26,205 bases of DNA from Clostridium sp. NkU-1 (GCA_001312405.1 BBDR01000027.1:1-26205); one strand, 5' to 3'; positions 8,934 through 17,891 are shown, counted from the stretch's first letter. Program-made: numbers and translations. The notes: generated by a model not told the origin, from the letters alone.

Positions 8934-9563
8934 TTACACGTCTTTTTTTATCTTCTCGATCTCACTTTTAACAGACTCCGGCAATTGATTAAATGGGATG
9001 GTACAGGAAGTCTCGCTTCTTCTTCCTCCGGATTCCACGACAGCAGAAAAGCTGACCCGCTCCTCTCCCCTGCCGCCATAAGGATTCATGTTGGAATACC
9101 CATCGATCGCCCCATGGCTCATGATCTGCCTGATCTCCTCCTCATCGGTAATTGTCAGGTATTGGGAGTCTTTATCCTCATATGTGGATTGATAGCCATT
9201 GAACTGATAGGAATCAATATTGATCTCTTTTATATTTTCCAGGCTATTCCAGCCTTCTACGTCGACCTGACACTCTTTTAGCAGCTCCAGGGTGTGTGTA
9301 AAGGAAGGATAGACCGGATAATACCCTCTTGAAGTAACATCGCTGTATTTCCAGGAGCTTTGGATTTCTTCCCGCTTTGTTTCCGCCTCTGCCTGCATTT
9401 TTGTTAAAAACTGTATGGTGGCCATTGGATTTTCCTTTTGCATGGTTTCCACTTTTAAGCTTTTTAAATCCTCCTGATAAGCAAGGAGTAATTTTTCAGT
9501 CATGGCTTTCTCTGTCCCGTTTCTGTCATGGCTGACAACATTGGTCTGCTCTCCCCTGCTCAC
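8934..9563 (-). CDS. Probable detached C-terminal part of the ABC-2 permease
   Basis: A 209-codon frame beginning only two bases after the permease stop. It has no signal peptide or membrane segment and no convincing ribosome binding site; the possible starts are GTG 9563 and ATG 9503. Content is soluble and mixed-charge (AYQEDLKSLKVETMQKENPM, TITDEEEIRQIMSHGAIDGY), ending in a charged helix. The frame offset equals one missing base, and one extra G in the GGG just before the permease stop would fuse the two frames (ETAG then VRVSRGEQ). I therefore think this is the end of the same protein, a long extracytoplasmic or soluble domain like that following the membrane part in DUF6449-type permeases. 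A separate translationally coupled protein remains possible. Confidence 0.55.
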   Translation of the reverse strand: MSRGEQTNVVSHDRNGTEKAMTEKLLLAYQEDLKSLKVETMQKENPMATIQFLTKMQAEAETKREEIQSSWKYSDVTSRGYYPVYPSFTHTLELLKECQVDVEGWNSLENIKEINIDSYQFNGYQSTYEDKDSQYLTITDEEEIRQIMSHGAIDGYSNMNPYGGRGEERVSFSAVVESGGRRSETSCTIPFNQLPESVKSEIEKIKKDV

Positions 9564-9565
9564 CC

Positions 9566-11110
9566 TTACCCAGCAGTCTCTTCAGGGGTCTGGACAAGGA
9601 TGGGATATACCGCTTTCGCAAACTCCTGATTCTCAAAAATCTCTGCAATCTCCGGCCGTACTTCATCTCCGGACAAATGGTAGGAGCGGTAAATATTCTT
9701 GCCGTTTTTCAGCGTATATTTTATGGAAAAATTATAGTTTATGCTTCCATCGTCCCAAGTCTCATAAAAATCATTATTATGATGCAGCTTCTGGTTTCTG
9801 GCCACCGCATCACGCACCAGGGCCAGGACCGGCGCCGTATCCGTAAGCTTCATATGGCTAAATATATATTCGTCAGAATCCTCATACTGCCAGTAATATT
9901 CACCCATGGAATTCTGCTGTGCGCTTCCGTAAGAGACCCAGTAATTCACATCCGGCATGGACACTGCAACGGATTCAATGGAGTCTTCAGACGGTATATA
10001 TCCGTCATACCCAAACAGATCATATCGGAAGCCGCAGAATATCACTGCCGCCAATAAGGCGCAGGCCACCATCTGTTTCCAATGGGAAAACAGCCTTCTG
10101 AATTCGAAATGATAAATGATCTCAATGACGCAATGTGACAAAAACATTCCGCAAATCAGTCCGAACACCCCCCAGCCTATGCTGGAATGCATGGACCAGA
10201 AGAAAATGCTTCCGCTAAGAGACGACAAAACCACAATGGGAATCCGGATTATCGGCATACTGATCTTAAAAGCCATAGCCCTTCCCGCCGCCTCTGAGCC
10301 TCTCTTTTTATATAGCCAGAAGGATAGGAGGGTCAAAACGATTGTCACTGCCAAAACCGCGAAAATCCTGACAGCCTGGGTTCCCCCAGAAGTCCCCGGC
10401 TGCAGCCGTTCCATATTCATCATGAACAGGACAAATGCGGAACATTTATCCATAAAGCGGTTAAATATATTCCCGCCTCCCCGGTAGCTGGTATAAAAAA
10501 AGTTGGTGTGGCAGAATTCCAGGACTCCTATCACACATATAAAATAAAATTGCAGTACCAGATTTCCAAGGATACCGACCAGAACATTTCCTGTTAGAAT
10601 CATGGATATCACAGTCACCGAATACATCATGCAGTAATGGATCATAAACAGCAGGAATCCCGTAAAAGCCGTTTTCCATATCTCCCCGGGTGAAATGCCG
10701 TTTACTGCAATCACTCCCATGGCAATAACTAAGTTCACCCCATATACGGCCGCTGGAATAAAAATCCCATTAAAATAATTCACCCAGAACAAATGCTTCC
10801 TGTTTACAGGAATACCATGATAAAAATCCACCTTCTGCCTGGAGTGAAGATAAGAAAAGCTGGTTACCCCCATGATAAGGGACAGTAATATAATCAGTGC
10901 CGCCATCCAGCCGTTTTGAAAGCCCAGCCAGGATTCCAGACTGGATACAATATACGTATAATCAATAGTTCCTCTCATTCGCTCACTTAAGGAAAGAGCA
11001 ATCCCCACCGGAAAGGTAAAGAAAAACACTAAAAATGACAGTGCCATGGACCAAAGGCGTCTTTTTCCATCTTCTCTTAATAAATTATAAAATAAGCTTT
11101 TTGATGTCAT
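9566..11110 (-). CDS. ABC-2 type transporter permease
   Basis: Membrane subunit of an ABC exporter. The first ~380 residues hold roughly ten hydrophobic segments (for example MALSFLVFFFTFPVGIAL and ILTGNVLVGILGNLVLQFYF). A soluble region follows, rich in Tyr, Asp and Ser (YYWQYEDSDEYIFSHMKL), resembling the DUF6449-type tail of Bacillus/Clostridium permeases. Start: GGAGG lies 9 bases before ATG 11110 (MTSKSLFYNLLRED), preferable to the upstream in-frame start at 11170. This start overlaps the end of the ATPase gene by 26 bases, so the two are translationally coupled. The substrate is unknown; antimicrobial peptide or envelope-stress export is typical when a YtrA-type GntR regulator leads the operon. 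Likely truncated by a missing G near 9568; see the next downstream frame. Confidence 0.85.
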   Translation of the reverse strand: MTSKSLFYNLLREDGKRRLWSMALSFLVFFFTFPVGIALSLSERMRGTIDYTYIVSSLESWLGFQNGWMAALIILLSLIMGVTSFSYLHSRQKVDFYHGIPVNRKHLFWVNYFNGIFIPAAVYGVNLVIAMGVIAVNGISPGEIWKTAFTGFLLFMIHYCMMYSVTVISMILTGNVLVGILGNLVLQFYFICVIGVLEFCHTNFFYTSYRGGGNIFNRFMDKCSAFVLFMMNMERLQPGTSGGTQAVRIFAVLAVTIVLTLLSFWLYKKRGSEAAGRAMAFKISMPIIRIPIVVLSSLSGSIFFWSMHSSIGWGVFGLICGMFLSHCVIEIIYHFEFRRLFSHWKQMVACALLAAVIFCGFRYDLFGYDGYIPSEDSIESVAVSMPDVNYWVSYGSAQQNSMGEYYWQYEDSDEYIFSHMKLTDTAPVLALVRDAVARNQKLHHNNDFYETWDDGSINYNFSIKYTLKNGKNIYRSYHLSGDEVRPEIAEIFENQEFAKAVYPILVQTPEETAG

Positions 11111-11985
11111 ATCCTGCCACCTCCGTCTCACTAATAAATATTTCTTCCAGAGATAATGGGATGATCTCATAAAATACCGGCTGGTACGATTCCATCAATC
11201 TTTCCACTTCTTCTCTGGTCCCCCTTACTGTTATGGTATAGAGTTTTCCTCTTGCTTCTGTCTTAATGCGCTGCAGGGCCGTTAAGTCCTCGGCAGTCAT
11301 TCCATCCTTTAAAACGCACTGCAGCTTATGGATGTTAAGCTTCATATCATCTAAATCCCTGGAAAGGAGTATGCCTCCCCTGTGAAGAAGGCCCACATGA
11401 TCGCAGATATCCTCTAACTCTCTCAAGTTATGGGAAGCAATGATAGGAGTTAAATTTCTCTCAGACATATCATTTGCAAAAATGCTCTTTACCGCCTGGC
11501 GCATCACCGGATCCAGCCCGTCAAAGGTCTCATCGCAGAAAAGGTAGTCCGTATTGGCACATATTCCGCATATTACGGAAAGCTGCTTTTTCATGCCCTT
11601 TGAAAAGGTGTGGACCTTTCTCCGGGCTTCAAGCCCAAAGCTTCCTAAAAGATTGTGAAAGCGTTCCTTGTTAAATTGAGGATAGATCCTGCTGTAGAAC
11701 TCCATCATATCAAGGGGCGAAGCGTTGTTAAAATAGTACTGGTCATCGGAAATATAAAAAAAACGGCCTTTTACCCTTTCATTTTCAAAAATCTGTTCTC
11801 CATCGATGGTAACATTTCCTTCATCAGGCTTTAAAATGCCGCTCAGCATTCTCAGAAAGGTACTTTTTCCCGCTCCATTGGTTCCAATAAGGCCAAATAC
11901 ACTTCCAGCCCGTATCTGGGCGCTTACATGATCCACTGCCACTATATCGTCAAATTTTTTTTGTCAGATTCTCTGCTTTTATCAT
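11085..11985 (-). CDS. ABC transporter ATP-binding protein, one frame break
   Basis: Energises the permease encoded next. About 299 residues after repair, starting MIKAENLTKKF at ATG 11985 with GGAGG 9 bases before. Walker A GLIGTNGAGKSTFLR, signature FSKGMKKQLSV (a degenerate LSGGQ), Walker B YLFCDETFDGLDP and the switch histidine in IIASHNLRELEDIC are all present. The C-terminal ~80 residues form a regulatory region. The T8 run at 11955-11962 should be T7; as read, the first ten codons are cut off from the rest. The start overlaps the end of the GntR gene and its end overlaps the permease start, as in a tightly coupled operon of YtrA-YtrB type. Confidence 0.92.
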
Positions 11986-12374
11986 CCTCTCTCTCCTCCC
12001 CTGTCAAATATTCCTGCCTTACCCATTCCTCAACAACCCATGTATGAACCTTATCCTCTGTCAGGCCTGCCCGTTTTGCTTCCTGGATCCAGCTTACAAG
12101 ATCCTTTTTCAGCTCACTGTTCTTAAGCGCCCGAATGGAACTGGTATCCGCCACAAAGCTGCCTCTTCCTTTGACGGAATAGATGAACCTCTTCGTTCCA
12201 GCTCCGCATAAGCCTCTGTATGGTATTGGGATTAATGGATAAATCGGTTGCCAAAGCACGGACAGACGGCAGCTGCGCATCCTGTTCCAATACGCCGCAT
12301 ATCATAAGATCCTTCAGCTTTTCCACAACCTGCTCGTATATTGGCCTGCGGTCTTTATAATCAAGCAATATCAT
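11942..12374 (-). CDS. GntR-family (YtrA-type) transcription regulator, two frame breaks
   Basis: About 145 residues: an N-terminal winged helix (DYKDRRPIYEQVVEKLKDLM, LPSVRALATDLSINPNTIQR, FIYSVKGRGSFV) and a short C-terminal dimerisation tail of about 65 residues, the YtrA subfamily hallmark, without a large effector domain. Start ATG 12374 with GGAGG six bases before. Two bases are missing: one G near 12213 (AGGGCT read as AGGCT) and one near 12186 (GGTTTC read as GGTTC); between them the frame runs AYAELERRG as expected. With the T8 run at 11955 set to T7, the gene ends a few codons earlier than 11942. It is first in the ABC operon and probably represses it through the inverted repeat 12391-12411. 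Confidence 0.88.
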
Positions 12375-12390
12375 GTTCCACCTCCTAGTC

Positions 12391-12411
12391 TGTATTAACA
12401 CTCTTAATACA
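12391..12411. promoter_or_regulatory. Probable GntR operator
   Basis: Perfect inverted repeat TGTATTAA, 5 bases, TTAATACA. It lies just past the -10 box (12415-12420) of the GntR-ABC operon, over the expected transcription start and before the RBS, where a bound dimer would block initiation. Confidence 0.75.
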
Positions 12412-12414
12412 CTT

Positions 12415-12443
12415 AGTATAACAAAGAACCTCTGATCTGTCAA
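12415..12443 (-). promoter_or_regulatory. Promoter of the GntR-ABC operon
   Basis: On the minus strand a perfect TTGACA (12443-12438), a 17-base spacer and TATACT (12420-12415), the strongest promoter match in the window. The -35 box falls largely within the loop of the terminator hairpin 12426-12453. Confidence 0.85.
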
Positions 12444-12462
12444 TCAGAGGTTCCATTTTTTT
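12426..12462. terminator. Hairpin terminator overlapping the operon promoter
   Basis: A perfect 11-bp stem (12426-12436 with 12443-12453) and a 6-base loop. T7 (12456-12462) follows on the plus strand; TTCTTTGTT follows on the minus strand. It lies directly after the TAG of the DUF4397-type gene (12463) and likely ends that gene's transcript, while also blocking plus-strand readthrough. Confidence 0.75.
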
Positions 12463-13337
12463 CTAATTTCTTCGGTCTTCAACAATCAGGATACGAATGG
12501 CATCCTCTACATTTCTCCAGTTAAATACGTACAAAGTATAGGAGCATTGCCCCGTATATAGATATTAGAGGTTAAAATAATGCTTCCGCTATAAGCAGCA
12601 CTGTTGGATACGGTAACCAGATAAAGGCCCGCTAATGTATACTGGAAGCTGGTTACTTCCTTATAATTCACATCAAGAAACGTTACCACTCCACCGTTCA
12701 GCACCACATGAACCTTACGGTTTGTTATGGATAAATTGCATGCACGGAAACAGCCTGATTTAATACCTCCATTGCAATACACATCCTCAATTTCCATCAA
12801 ATCCAGTCCATAATCCGTATTGATGATTGCAACAGTGACTGCACGGTCAACTAAAACCGTGATCTGCTTTTCAAGATAAACATATCCGCTCTGCCCGCCT
12901 ACGGTTATGGTCTGTCTCCCCCCGGAAACCCGGCCATACTGGCTTATTTCTCCGTTGTCCAGTCCATTTACTGCTAGCTGATTGCTTATATAAATTAAGA
13001 ACGGATTATAGCCGGCTGCTGCATTTAAAAAGCGGACAAGGCCATTTTGATTGTTTTCACAGAGATAGCATGGGATAATTGGTTTGGGAAATACCGTAAT
13101 AACAGAAGTCCCTGTGCCGCCAGGGCCTTCATTCGTAATAGGGAAATCGGACACAGGCTGTTCCTTTTCAAGATTGGGCGGAGGTACGTTCTCACTATTT
13201 TCTTCTGGCGGCTGCTCTCCTGTTTCATCCGTATTGTTTCCGTTTTCTTCATCTATTGGAAACCCGTTTTCTTCCGGATCTGTCATCGGATTCGGCTCCA
13301 TATCCATATCATTTTGTGTAAAAGATAAAATTTCCAT
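12463..13337 (-). CDS. DUF4397-type protein with acidic Pro/Glu N-terminus, one frame break
   Basis: About 291 residues after repair. Residues 1-75 are low-complexity and rich in Glu, Asn and Pro (PPEENSENVPPPNLEKEQ). Next come IPCYLCENNQNGLVRFLNAA and a beta-rich body with NPFLIYISNQLAVNGL and a GYVYLEKQITVLVDRAVTVA segment, in the style of DUF4397 domains (VRFLNA, then IYI). There is no signal peptide, which would suit a protein placed on spores from the mother cell; this is inference. As read, it stops at 12507. One missing T in the run at 12533-12535 restores a conserved-looking tail (NWRNVEDAIRILIVEDRRN) ending at TAG 12463-12465. Start ATG 13337 after GAGGG. The short Cys pairs (CYLCENN, SGCFRAC) could form disulfides. 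Confidence 0.75.
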
Positions 13338-13425
13338 AGAAACCCTCTTTTATGATAGTTTATATAGTAAGTTTATTCCCGCATAAATGCCAGTGCCTGT
13401 CTTGTTTTAAATGTTCCTGTCTTTT

Positions 13426-13473
13426 TTTTGGGAAGAGTCTGTGAAACCACAAACAGGTTGATCTTTCCCAAAA
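13426..13473. other. Inverted repeat in a 317-base gene-free stretch
   Basis: Between the divergent DUF4397 and DUF805 genes (13338-13654) I see no supportable ORF. An imperfect inverted repeat, TTTTGGGAAGA (13426-13436) with TCTTTCCCAAAA (13462-13473), encloses a 25-base loop and has no T-tract that would make it a standard terminator. The remainder, from about 13480, is very AT-rich and leads into the DUF805 promoter. Confidence 0.45.
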
Positions 13474-13604
13474 TATCCCGTTGCATTTATCAGTAAAAAA
13501 ATATTAAAGTGTTATTTAAATGAATAGGTCATAAAATAATATAAAATTTTTATAAATAAAACTTATGTTGTTATAAAATTACTATATATTTTATTAATAT
13601 TTTA

Positions 13605-13613
13605 TGATATAAT
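13605..13613 (+). promoter_or_regulatory. Extended -10 promoter of the DUF805 gene
   Basis: TGATATAAT (TG, one base, perfect TATAAT) about 42 bases before the ATG at 13655. No good -35 box lies 17 bases upstream, as is usual for extended -10 promoters. The region before it is AT-rich. Confidence 0.65.
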
Positions 13614-13654
13614 GAATATGCATAGTACAAAAGAAAAGGAAGGTAACAAAAAAT

Positions 13655-13995
13655 ATGAATGAATATGTAGCAATGTGGAAAAATTATTTTAACTTCAAGG
13701 AGCGCACATCAGTAAGAGGCTATTGGATGGCTGTATTGTTCAATGTCATCATTGGATTACTGTTGGGAGCGCTGGGTAACGTTTCGGATATATTCGGATT
13801 ATTATCTTCAATTTATGGTATTGCAGCCTGATTCCCGGCATCGCTCTTGGAGTACGCCGGCTTCACGACATTAACAAATCAGGACTCTGGACATTTATTG
13901 CATTTGTTCCCTTTATTGGAGCCATTCTTCTTATCGTCTGGTATTGCTCTAAGAGCGTTGAAGAAGACAATCGTTTTGGTACAGAACAGGTTTAA
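13655..13995 (+). CDS. DUF805 family small membrane protein, one frame break
   Basis: About 113 residues after repair: an N-terminal Trp/aromatic segment (MWKNYFNFKERTSVRGYWMA), a hydrophobic helix (AVLFNVIIGLLLGALG), a second one leading into the family hallmark GVRRLHDINKSGLW, a third helix (TFIAFVPFIGAILLIVWYC) and a charged tail. DUF805 proteins are integral membrane proteins of unknown function. As read, the frame stops at GCC TGA near 13829; restoring GCCCTG (one C at 13827-13828) continues it to TAA 13993-13995. AAGGAAGG precedes the ATG. Flanked by its own promoter and terminator. Confidence 0.85.
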
Positions 13996-14027
13996 TTACT
14001 TATTTTTAGGAAACTATGCATCAAAAG

Positions 14028-14073
14028 GCGTTTCCCTGACAGACTTTTCTTCCTGTCAGAGGGAGCGTTTTTT
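14028..14073 (+). terminator. Terminator of the DUF805 gene
   Basis: CCCTGACAG pairs with CTGTCAG and the flanking AGGG, strengthened by outer CGTTT/GAGCG bases, and is followed by TTTTTT. It starts 33 bases past the stop codon. Confidence 0.8.
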
Positions 14074-14120
14074 ATTGTTAATGCCTTTACAATTCAAAAA
14101 ATCCAAATTTTATATTTCCC

Positions 14121-14154
14121 AAAAACAGGCCCGGATGGTTTCATCCGGGCCTGT
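14121..14154 (-). terminator. Terminator of the PFOR gene
   Basis: A perfect 13-bp GC-rich stem (14125-14137 with 14142-14154) and a 4-base loop. On the minus strand TTTTT follows. It lies 22 bases past the stop of the oxidoreductase gene. Confidence 0.9.
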
Positions 14155-14175
14155 ATCTTATTATATGAAGATCAA

Positions 14176-17100
14176 TTAATCATTACCGTATAAGGTAACC
14201 AGCTTCTGCAGGTATTCATACCGCTCTTTTGCATCTGCCTCATTCTTTGCAAATAATTCAGTTGCTCTCTCAGGATTCTTCATAGCTAAGGATGCATAAC
14301 GAACCTCGCCCTTTAAGAATTCCTGATATCCTTCTAATGCAGGAGCCTTGCTGTCTAAGGAGAACTTCTTCTCAGCAGCAGGATTGTAACGGAAATTGTT
14401 CCAGTAACCGCACTCAACTGCCAGCTTCTCTTCTGTCTGAGCCTTGGACATGCCCTTCTTGATACCATGGCTGATACATGGAGCATAAGCGATGATCAGA
14501 GATGGTCCCGGATATGCCTCTGCCTCAGAGATTGCCTTAACAGTCTGTGCATAATCAGCGCCCATAGCGATCTGAGCTACATATACATAACCATAGCTCA
14601 TGGCAATGCTTGCAAGATCTTTCTTTCTTGTTTCCTTACCGCCTGCTGCGAACTGTGCAACAGCACCTGTCTTGGTAGACTTTGAAGACTGTCCGCCGGT
14701 ATTGGAATAGATCTCTGTATCAAATACCATAACATTAATATCTCTGCCGCTTGCAAGCACGTGGTCAACGCCGCCGAAGCCGATATCATATGCCCAGCCG
14801 TCTCCGCCGAATACCCACTGGGATTTCTTAGCCAGGAAATCCTTGTCCTTAAGGATGGACTTGCAGGTATCACACTCAATTCCTTCTAATGCTGCAACTA
14901 ACTTATCGGTTGCGGAACCATTGGTTGCACCTGTCTCAAAGGTATCCAGGTATTCCTTGCAGGCTGCCTTGATTTCATCAGAAGCCTTATCGGAACTCAT
15001 AATCTCTTCAACCTTTGCTTTTAAGCCGCCTCTGATGGCAGTCTGAGCCAGCATCATACCGTAACCAAATTCAGCATTGTCCTCAAATAAGGAGTTAGCC
15101 CATGCAGGACCCTGTCCTTTGGCATTTACAGTATAAGGTGTGGATGGAGAAGAGTTACCCCAGATAGAGGTACATCCGGTTGCGTTTGCAATATACATTC
15201 TGTCACCGAATAACTGGGTGATGAGTTTAGCATAAGGTGTCTCGCCACAGCCTGCACATGCTCCTGAGAACTCAAGAAGAGGCTTCTTGAACTGGCTGCC
15301 CTTAACGGTATTTTCTTTAAATTTGTCGATAACTTCCTGCTTGATAGGAAGTGTCTGGCCGAAATCATATACTTTCTGCTTATCTTCGCAGTTTTCTTCC
15401 ATGTTGACCATAACAAGAGCCTTCTCGCCCTTCTTTCCAGGACATACGTTTGCACAGGAACCGCAGCCTGTACAGTCAAATGCGGATACAGTCACAGCGA
15501 ACTGATATCCTGGCATGCCTGTCATCGGAAGAGTCTTCATCTCCTCAGGCTTTCTTGCTGCTTCTTCCTCAGTCAGAGCCACAGAACGGATGACTGCATG
15601 AGGACATACATAGGAACAGAAGTTACACTGGATACAGTTTTCCGGAACCCAGCCAGGAATAGTAACTGCAATACCGCGCTTCTCATATGCAGCAGATCCG
15701 GATGGTGTGGAACCATTGACATAATCGCTGAATGCGGATACAGGCAGGGAATTTCCTTCCTGAGCATTTACCTTGGACTGAATGTTATTAACGAAATCAA
15801 CAACATCCTTTCTGCCTTCCTTGATAAGCTTGTAGTCAAGACCTTCATCCTCGCAGTTTTTCCAGCTTTCAGGAACCTCTACCTTAACAACACCCTTTGC
15901 ACCTGCATCGATAGCTGCCCAGTTCTTCATAACGATTTCTTCGCCCTTACGTCCGTAAGTTGCCTTTGCAGCTGCCTTCATCAGTTCGTTTGCTTTCTCA
16001 GAAGGAATGATTCCGGTCAGTTCAAAGAATGCGGACTGAAGGATGGTATTGATACGTGTCTGGCCCATGCCGGTCTCAATACCGATCTTCACACCGTCGA
16101 TGGTGTAGAACTTGATATTGTGGTCAGCGATGAACTTCTTCACCTGTCCTGGTAAATGCTTCTCAAGGCCAGCTGCATCCCATGAACAGTTCAATAAGAA
16201 GATTCCGCCGTCAACCAGTTCCTGAACCATGTTGTACTTACGGATATAAGACGGATTGTGACATGCCACAAAGTTAGCCTGGCGGATCAGATACGTGGAT
16301 TTGATCGGCTTGTGTCCGAAACGTAAGTGAGACATGGTAACGCCGCCGGACTTCTTGGAGTCATAATCAAAGTAAGCCTGAGCGTACATATCTGTGTTGT
16401 CACCGATGATCTTAATGGAGTTCTTGTTGGCACCTACCGTACCATCTGCACCAAGACCCCAGAACTTGCAGTTTGTGGTTCCTTCCGGAGTTGTAACGAT
16501 TGGTGCGCCTGTCTCAAGGGAGAGGTGAGTCACATCATCCACAATACCGATGGTAAACGGAGTCTTTTCCTTGTTGTCATAAACAGCAACGATCTGAGTC
16601 GGTGTGGTGTCCTTGGAACCTAAGCCATAACGTCCGGTTAAGATCTTCACCTGATCGAACTTTGTTCCCTTAAGGGCTGCAACAACGTCAAGATATAAAG
16701 GCTCGCCTAAGGAACCTGGTTCTTTTGTTCTGTCTAATACGGAAATAGTCTTAACTGTATCCGGGATAGCATCAACGAAAGCTTTTGCAGAGAACGGACG
16801 GTATAAGCGGACCTTTATCACGCCAACCTTCTTTCCTGCTGCCATCAGATAGTCAATGGTTTCCTCAATGGTATCGTTTACGGAACCCATGGAAATGATT
16901 ACATGGTCTGCATCAGCAGCTCCGTAGTAGTTGAATAATTTATAATCAGTTCCGATCTTTGCATTAACCTTGTCCATATAGTTCTGAACAATTGCTGGCA
17001 AAGCGTCATAATATGGGTTGCATGCTTCTCTTGCCTGGAAGAAGATGTCAGGGTTCTGAGCGGAACCTCTTAACTCCGGATGGTTTGGATTTAATGCACG

Positions 17101-17715
17101 GCGACGGAATTCGTCAATGGCATCCATACTTACCATCTCTTTTAAATCCTCATAATCCCAGGTTTCGATCTTCTGGATCTCATGGGATGTGCGGAAACCG
17201 TCGAAGAAGTTGATAAATGGTACTTTACCCTCGAGTGCTGCCATATGAGCAACCGGAGTTAAGTCCATAACTTCCTGTACGCTGGATTCGCATAACATAG
17301 CGCAGCCTGTCTGACGGCATGCGTATACGTCGGAGTGGTCACCAAAGATAGATAAAGCATGGCTTGCAACTGCACGTGCGGATACGTTGATTACACCTGG
17401 TAACTGCTCGCCTGCGATTTTATAGAGATTCGGGATCATGAGTAAAAGACCCTGAGAAGCTGTATAGGTGGTGGTCAACGCACCTGCTGCTAAGGAACCG
17501 TGTACTGCACCAGCTGCACCTGCCTCAGACTGCATCTCCGTAATCTGTACTTTCTGACCGAATATATTGGTTCTTCCGTCTGTCGCCCATTCATCTGTTG
17601 CTTCAGCCATGGGTGAAGATGGGGTAATCGGATAGATAGCCGCTACATCAGTAAATGCGTATGACGCATGAGCTGCTGCATGGTTACCATCCATGGTTTT
17701 CATTTTTCTTGCCAT
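14176..17715 (-). CDS. nifJ: Pyruvate:ferredoxin (flavodoxin) oxidoreductase
   Basis: Oxidises pyruvate with CoA to acetyl-CoA and CO2, reducing ferredoxin; the central step of clostridial fermentation, in the cytosol. The 1179-residue single chain has all domains in order: the pyruvate/TPP-facing N-terminus (AAIYPITPSSPMAEATDEWA), a domain II/III region (RYGLGSKDTTPTQIVAVYDN), a ferredoxin-like domain with CIQCNFCSYVCPHAV and CTGCGSCANVCPGKKG, then the TPP domain with ACAGCGETPYAKL, ANATGCTSIWG and GDGWAYDIGFGGVDH plus the Mg/TPP motif YSNTGGQSSKST. The frame is fully intact over 3.5 kb. Start ATG 17715 (MARKMKTMDGNHAAA) has GGAGG 9 bases before it and is preferred over the in-frame 17784. 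Codon use is restricted, as in a highly expressed gene. It has its own promoter and terminator. Confidence 0.98.
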   Translation of the reverse strand: MARKMKTMDGNHAAAHASYAFTDVAAIYPITPSSPMAEATDEWATDGRTNIFGQKVQITEMQSEAGAAGAVHGSLAAGALTTTYTASQGLLLMIPNLYKIAGEQLPGVINVSARAVASHALSIFGDHSDVYACRQTGCAMLCESSVQEVMDLTPVAHMAALEGKVPFINFFDGFRTSHEIQKIETWDYEDLKEMVSMDAIDEFRRRALNPNHPELRGSAQNPDIFFQAREACNPYYDALPAIVQNYMDKVNAKIGTDYKLFNYYGAADADHVIISMGSVNDTIEETIDYLMAAGKKVGVIKVRLYRPFSAKAFVDAIPDTVKTISVLDRTKEPGSLGEPLYLDVVAALKGTKFDQVKILTGRYGLGSKDTTPTQIVAVYDNKEKTPFTIGIVDDVTHLSLETGAPIVTTPEGTTNCKFWGLGADGTVGANKNSIKIIGDNTDMYAQAYFDYDSKKSGGVTMSHLRFGHKPIKSTYLIRQANFVACHNPSYIRKYNMVQELVDGGIFLLNCSWDAAGLEKHLPGQVKKFIADHNIKFYTIDGVKIGIETGMGQTRINTILQSAFFELTGIIPSEKANELMKAAAKATYGRKGEEIVMKNWAAIDAGAKGVVKVEVPESWKNCEDEGLDYKLIKEGRKDVVDFVNNIQSKVNAQEGNSLPVSAFSDYVNGSTPSGSAAYEKRGIAVTIPGWVPENCIQCNFCSYVCPHAVIRSVALTEEEAARKPEEMKTLPMTGMPGYQFAVTVSAFDCTGCGSCANVCPGKKGEKALVMVNMEENCEDKQKVYDFGQTLPIKQEVIDKFKENTVKGSQFKKPLLEFSGACAGCGETPYAKLITQLFGDRMYIANATGCTSIWGNSSPSTPYTVNAKGQGPAWANSLFEDNAEFGYGMMLAQTAIRGGLKAKVEEIMSSDKASDEIKAACKEYLDTFETGATNGSATDKLVAALEGIECDTCKSILKDKDFLAKKSQWVFGGDGWAYDIGFGGVDHVLASGRDINVMVFDTEIYSNTGGQSSKSTKTGAVAQFAAGGKETRKKDLASIAMSYGYVYVAQIAMGADYAQTVKAISEAEAYPGPSLIIAYAPCISHGIKKGMSKAQTEEKLAVECGYWNNFRYNPAAEKKFSLDSKAPALEGYQEFLKGEVRYASLAMKNPERATELFAKNEADAKERYEYLQKLVTLYGND

Positions 17716-17785
17716 TCTTGATTTCCTCCTGCAAATGTGAATAATGTATAAATTGGTTCCCGTATAGGGAAAGTGACCTGACATT

Positions 17786-17813
17786 ATTATAACAATTATT
17801 CAACAAATTGCAA
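17786..17813 (-). promoter_or_regulatory. Promoter of the PFOR gene
   Basis: On the minus strand TTGCAA (17813-17808), a 16-base spacer and perfect TATAAT (17791-17786), giving an untranslated leader of about 65 bases. Confidence 0.75.
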
Positions 17814-17857
17814 ATATTAAAACAGGAAATTAAAGTATTATTTTCAAAACAATCCGA

Positions 17858-17891
17858 TAAAAAGGGACTGGAAAGAATATTCTGTCCAGTC
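17858..17891 (-). terminator. Terminator of the VanW-family gene
   Basis: On the minus strand GACTGGA pairs with TCCAGTC around a 12-base AT-rich loop, then CCTTTTT. It lies about 20 bases after the repaired stop at 17912. Confidence 0.6.

Noticed and set aside
17716..17784. Longer N-terminus for the oxidoreductase
   Set aside because: The extension overlaps the promoter leader and has no family character, and a strong RBS precedes ATG 17715.
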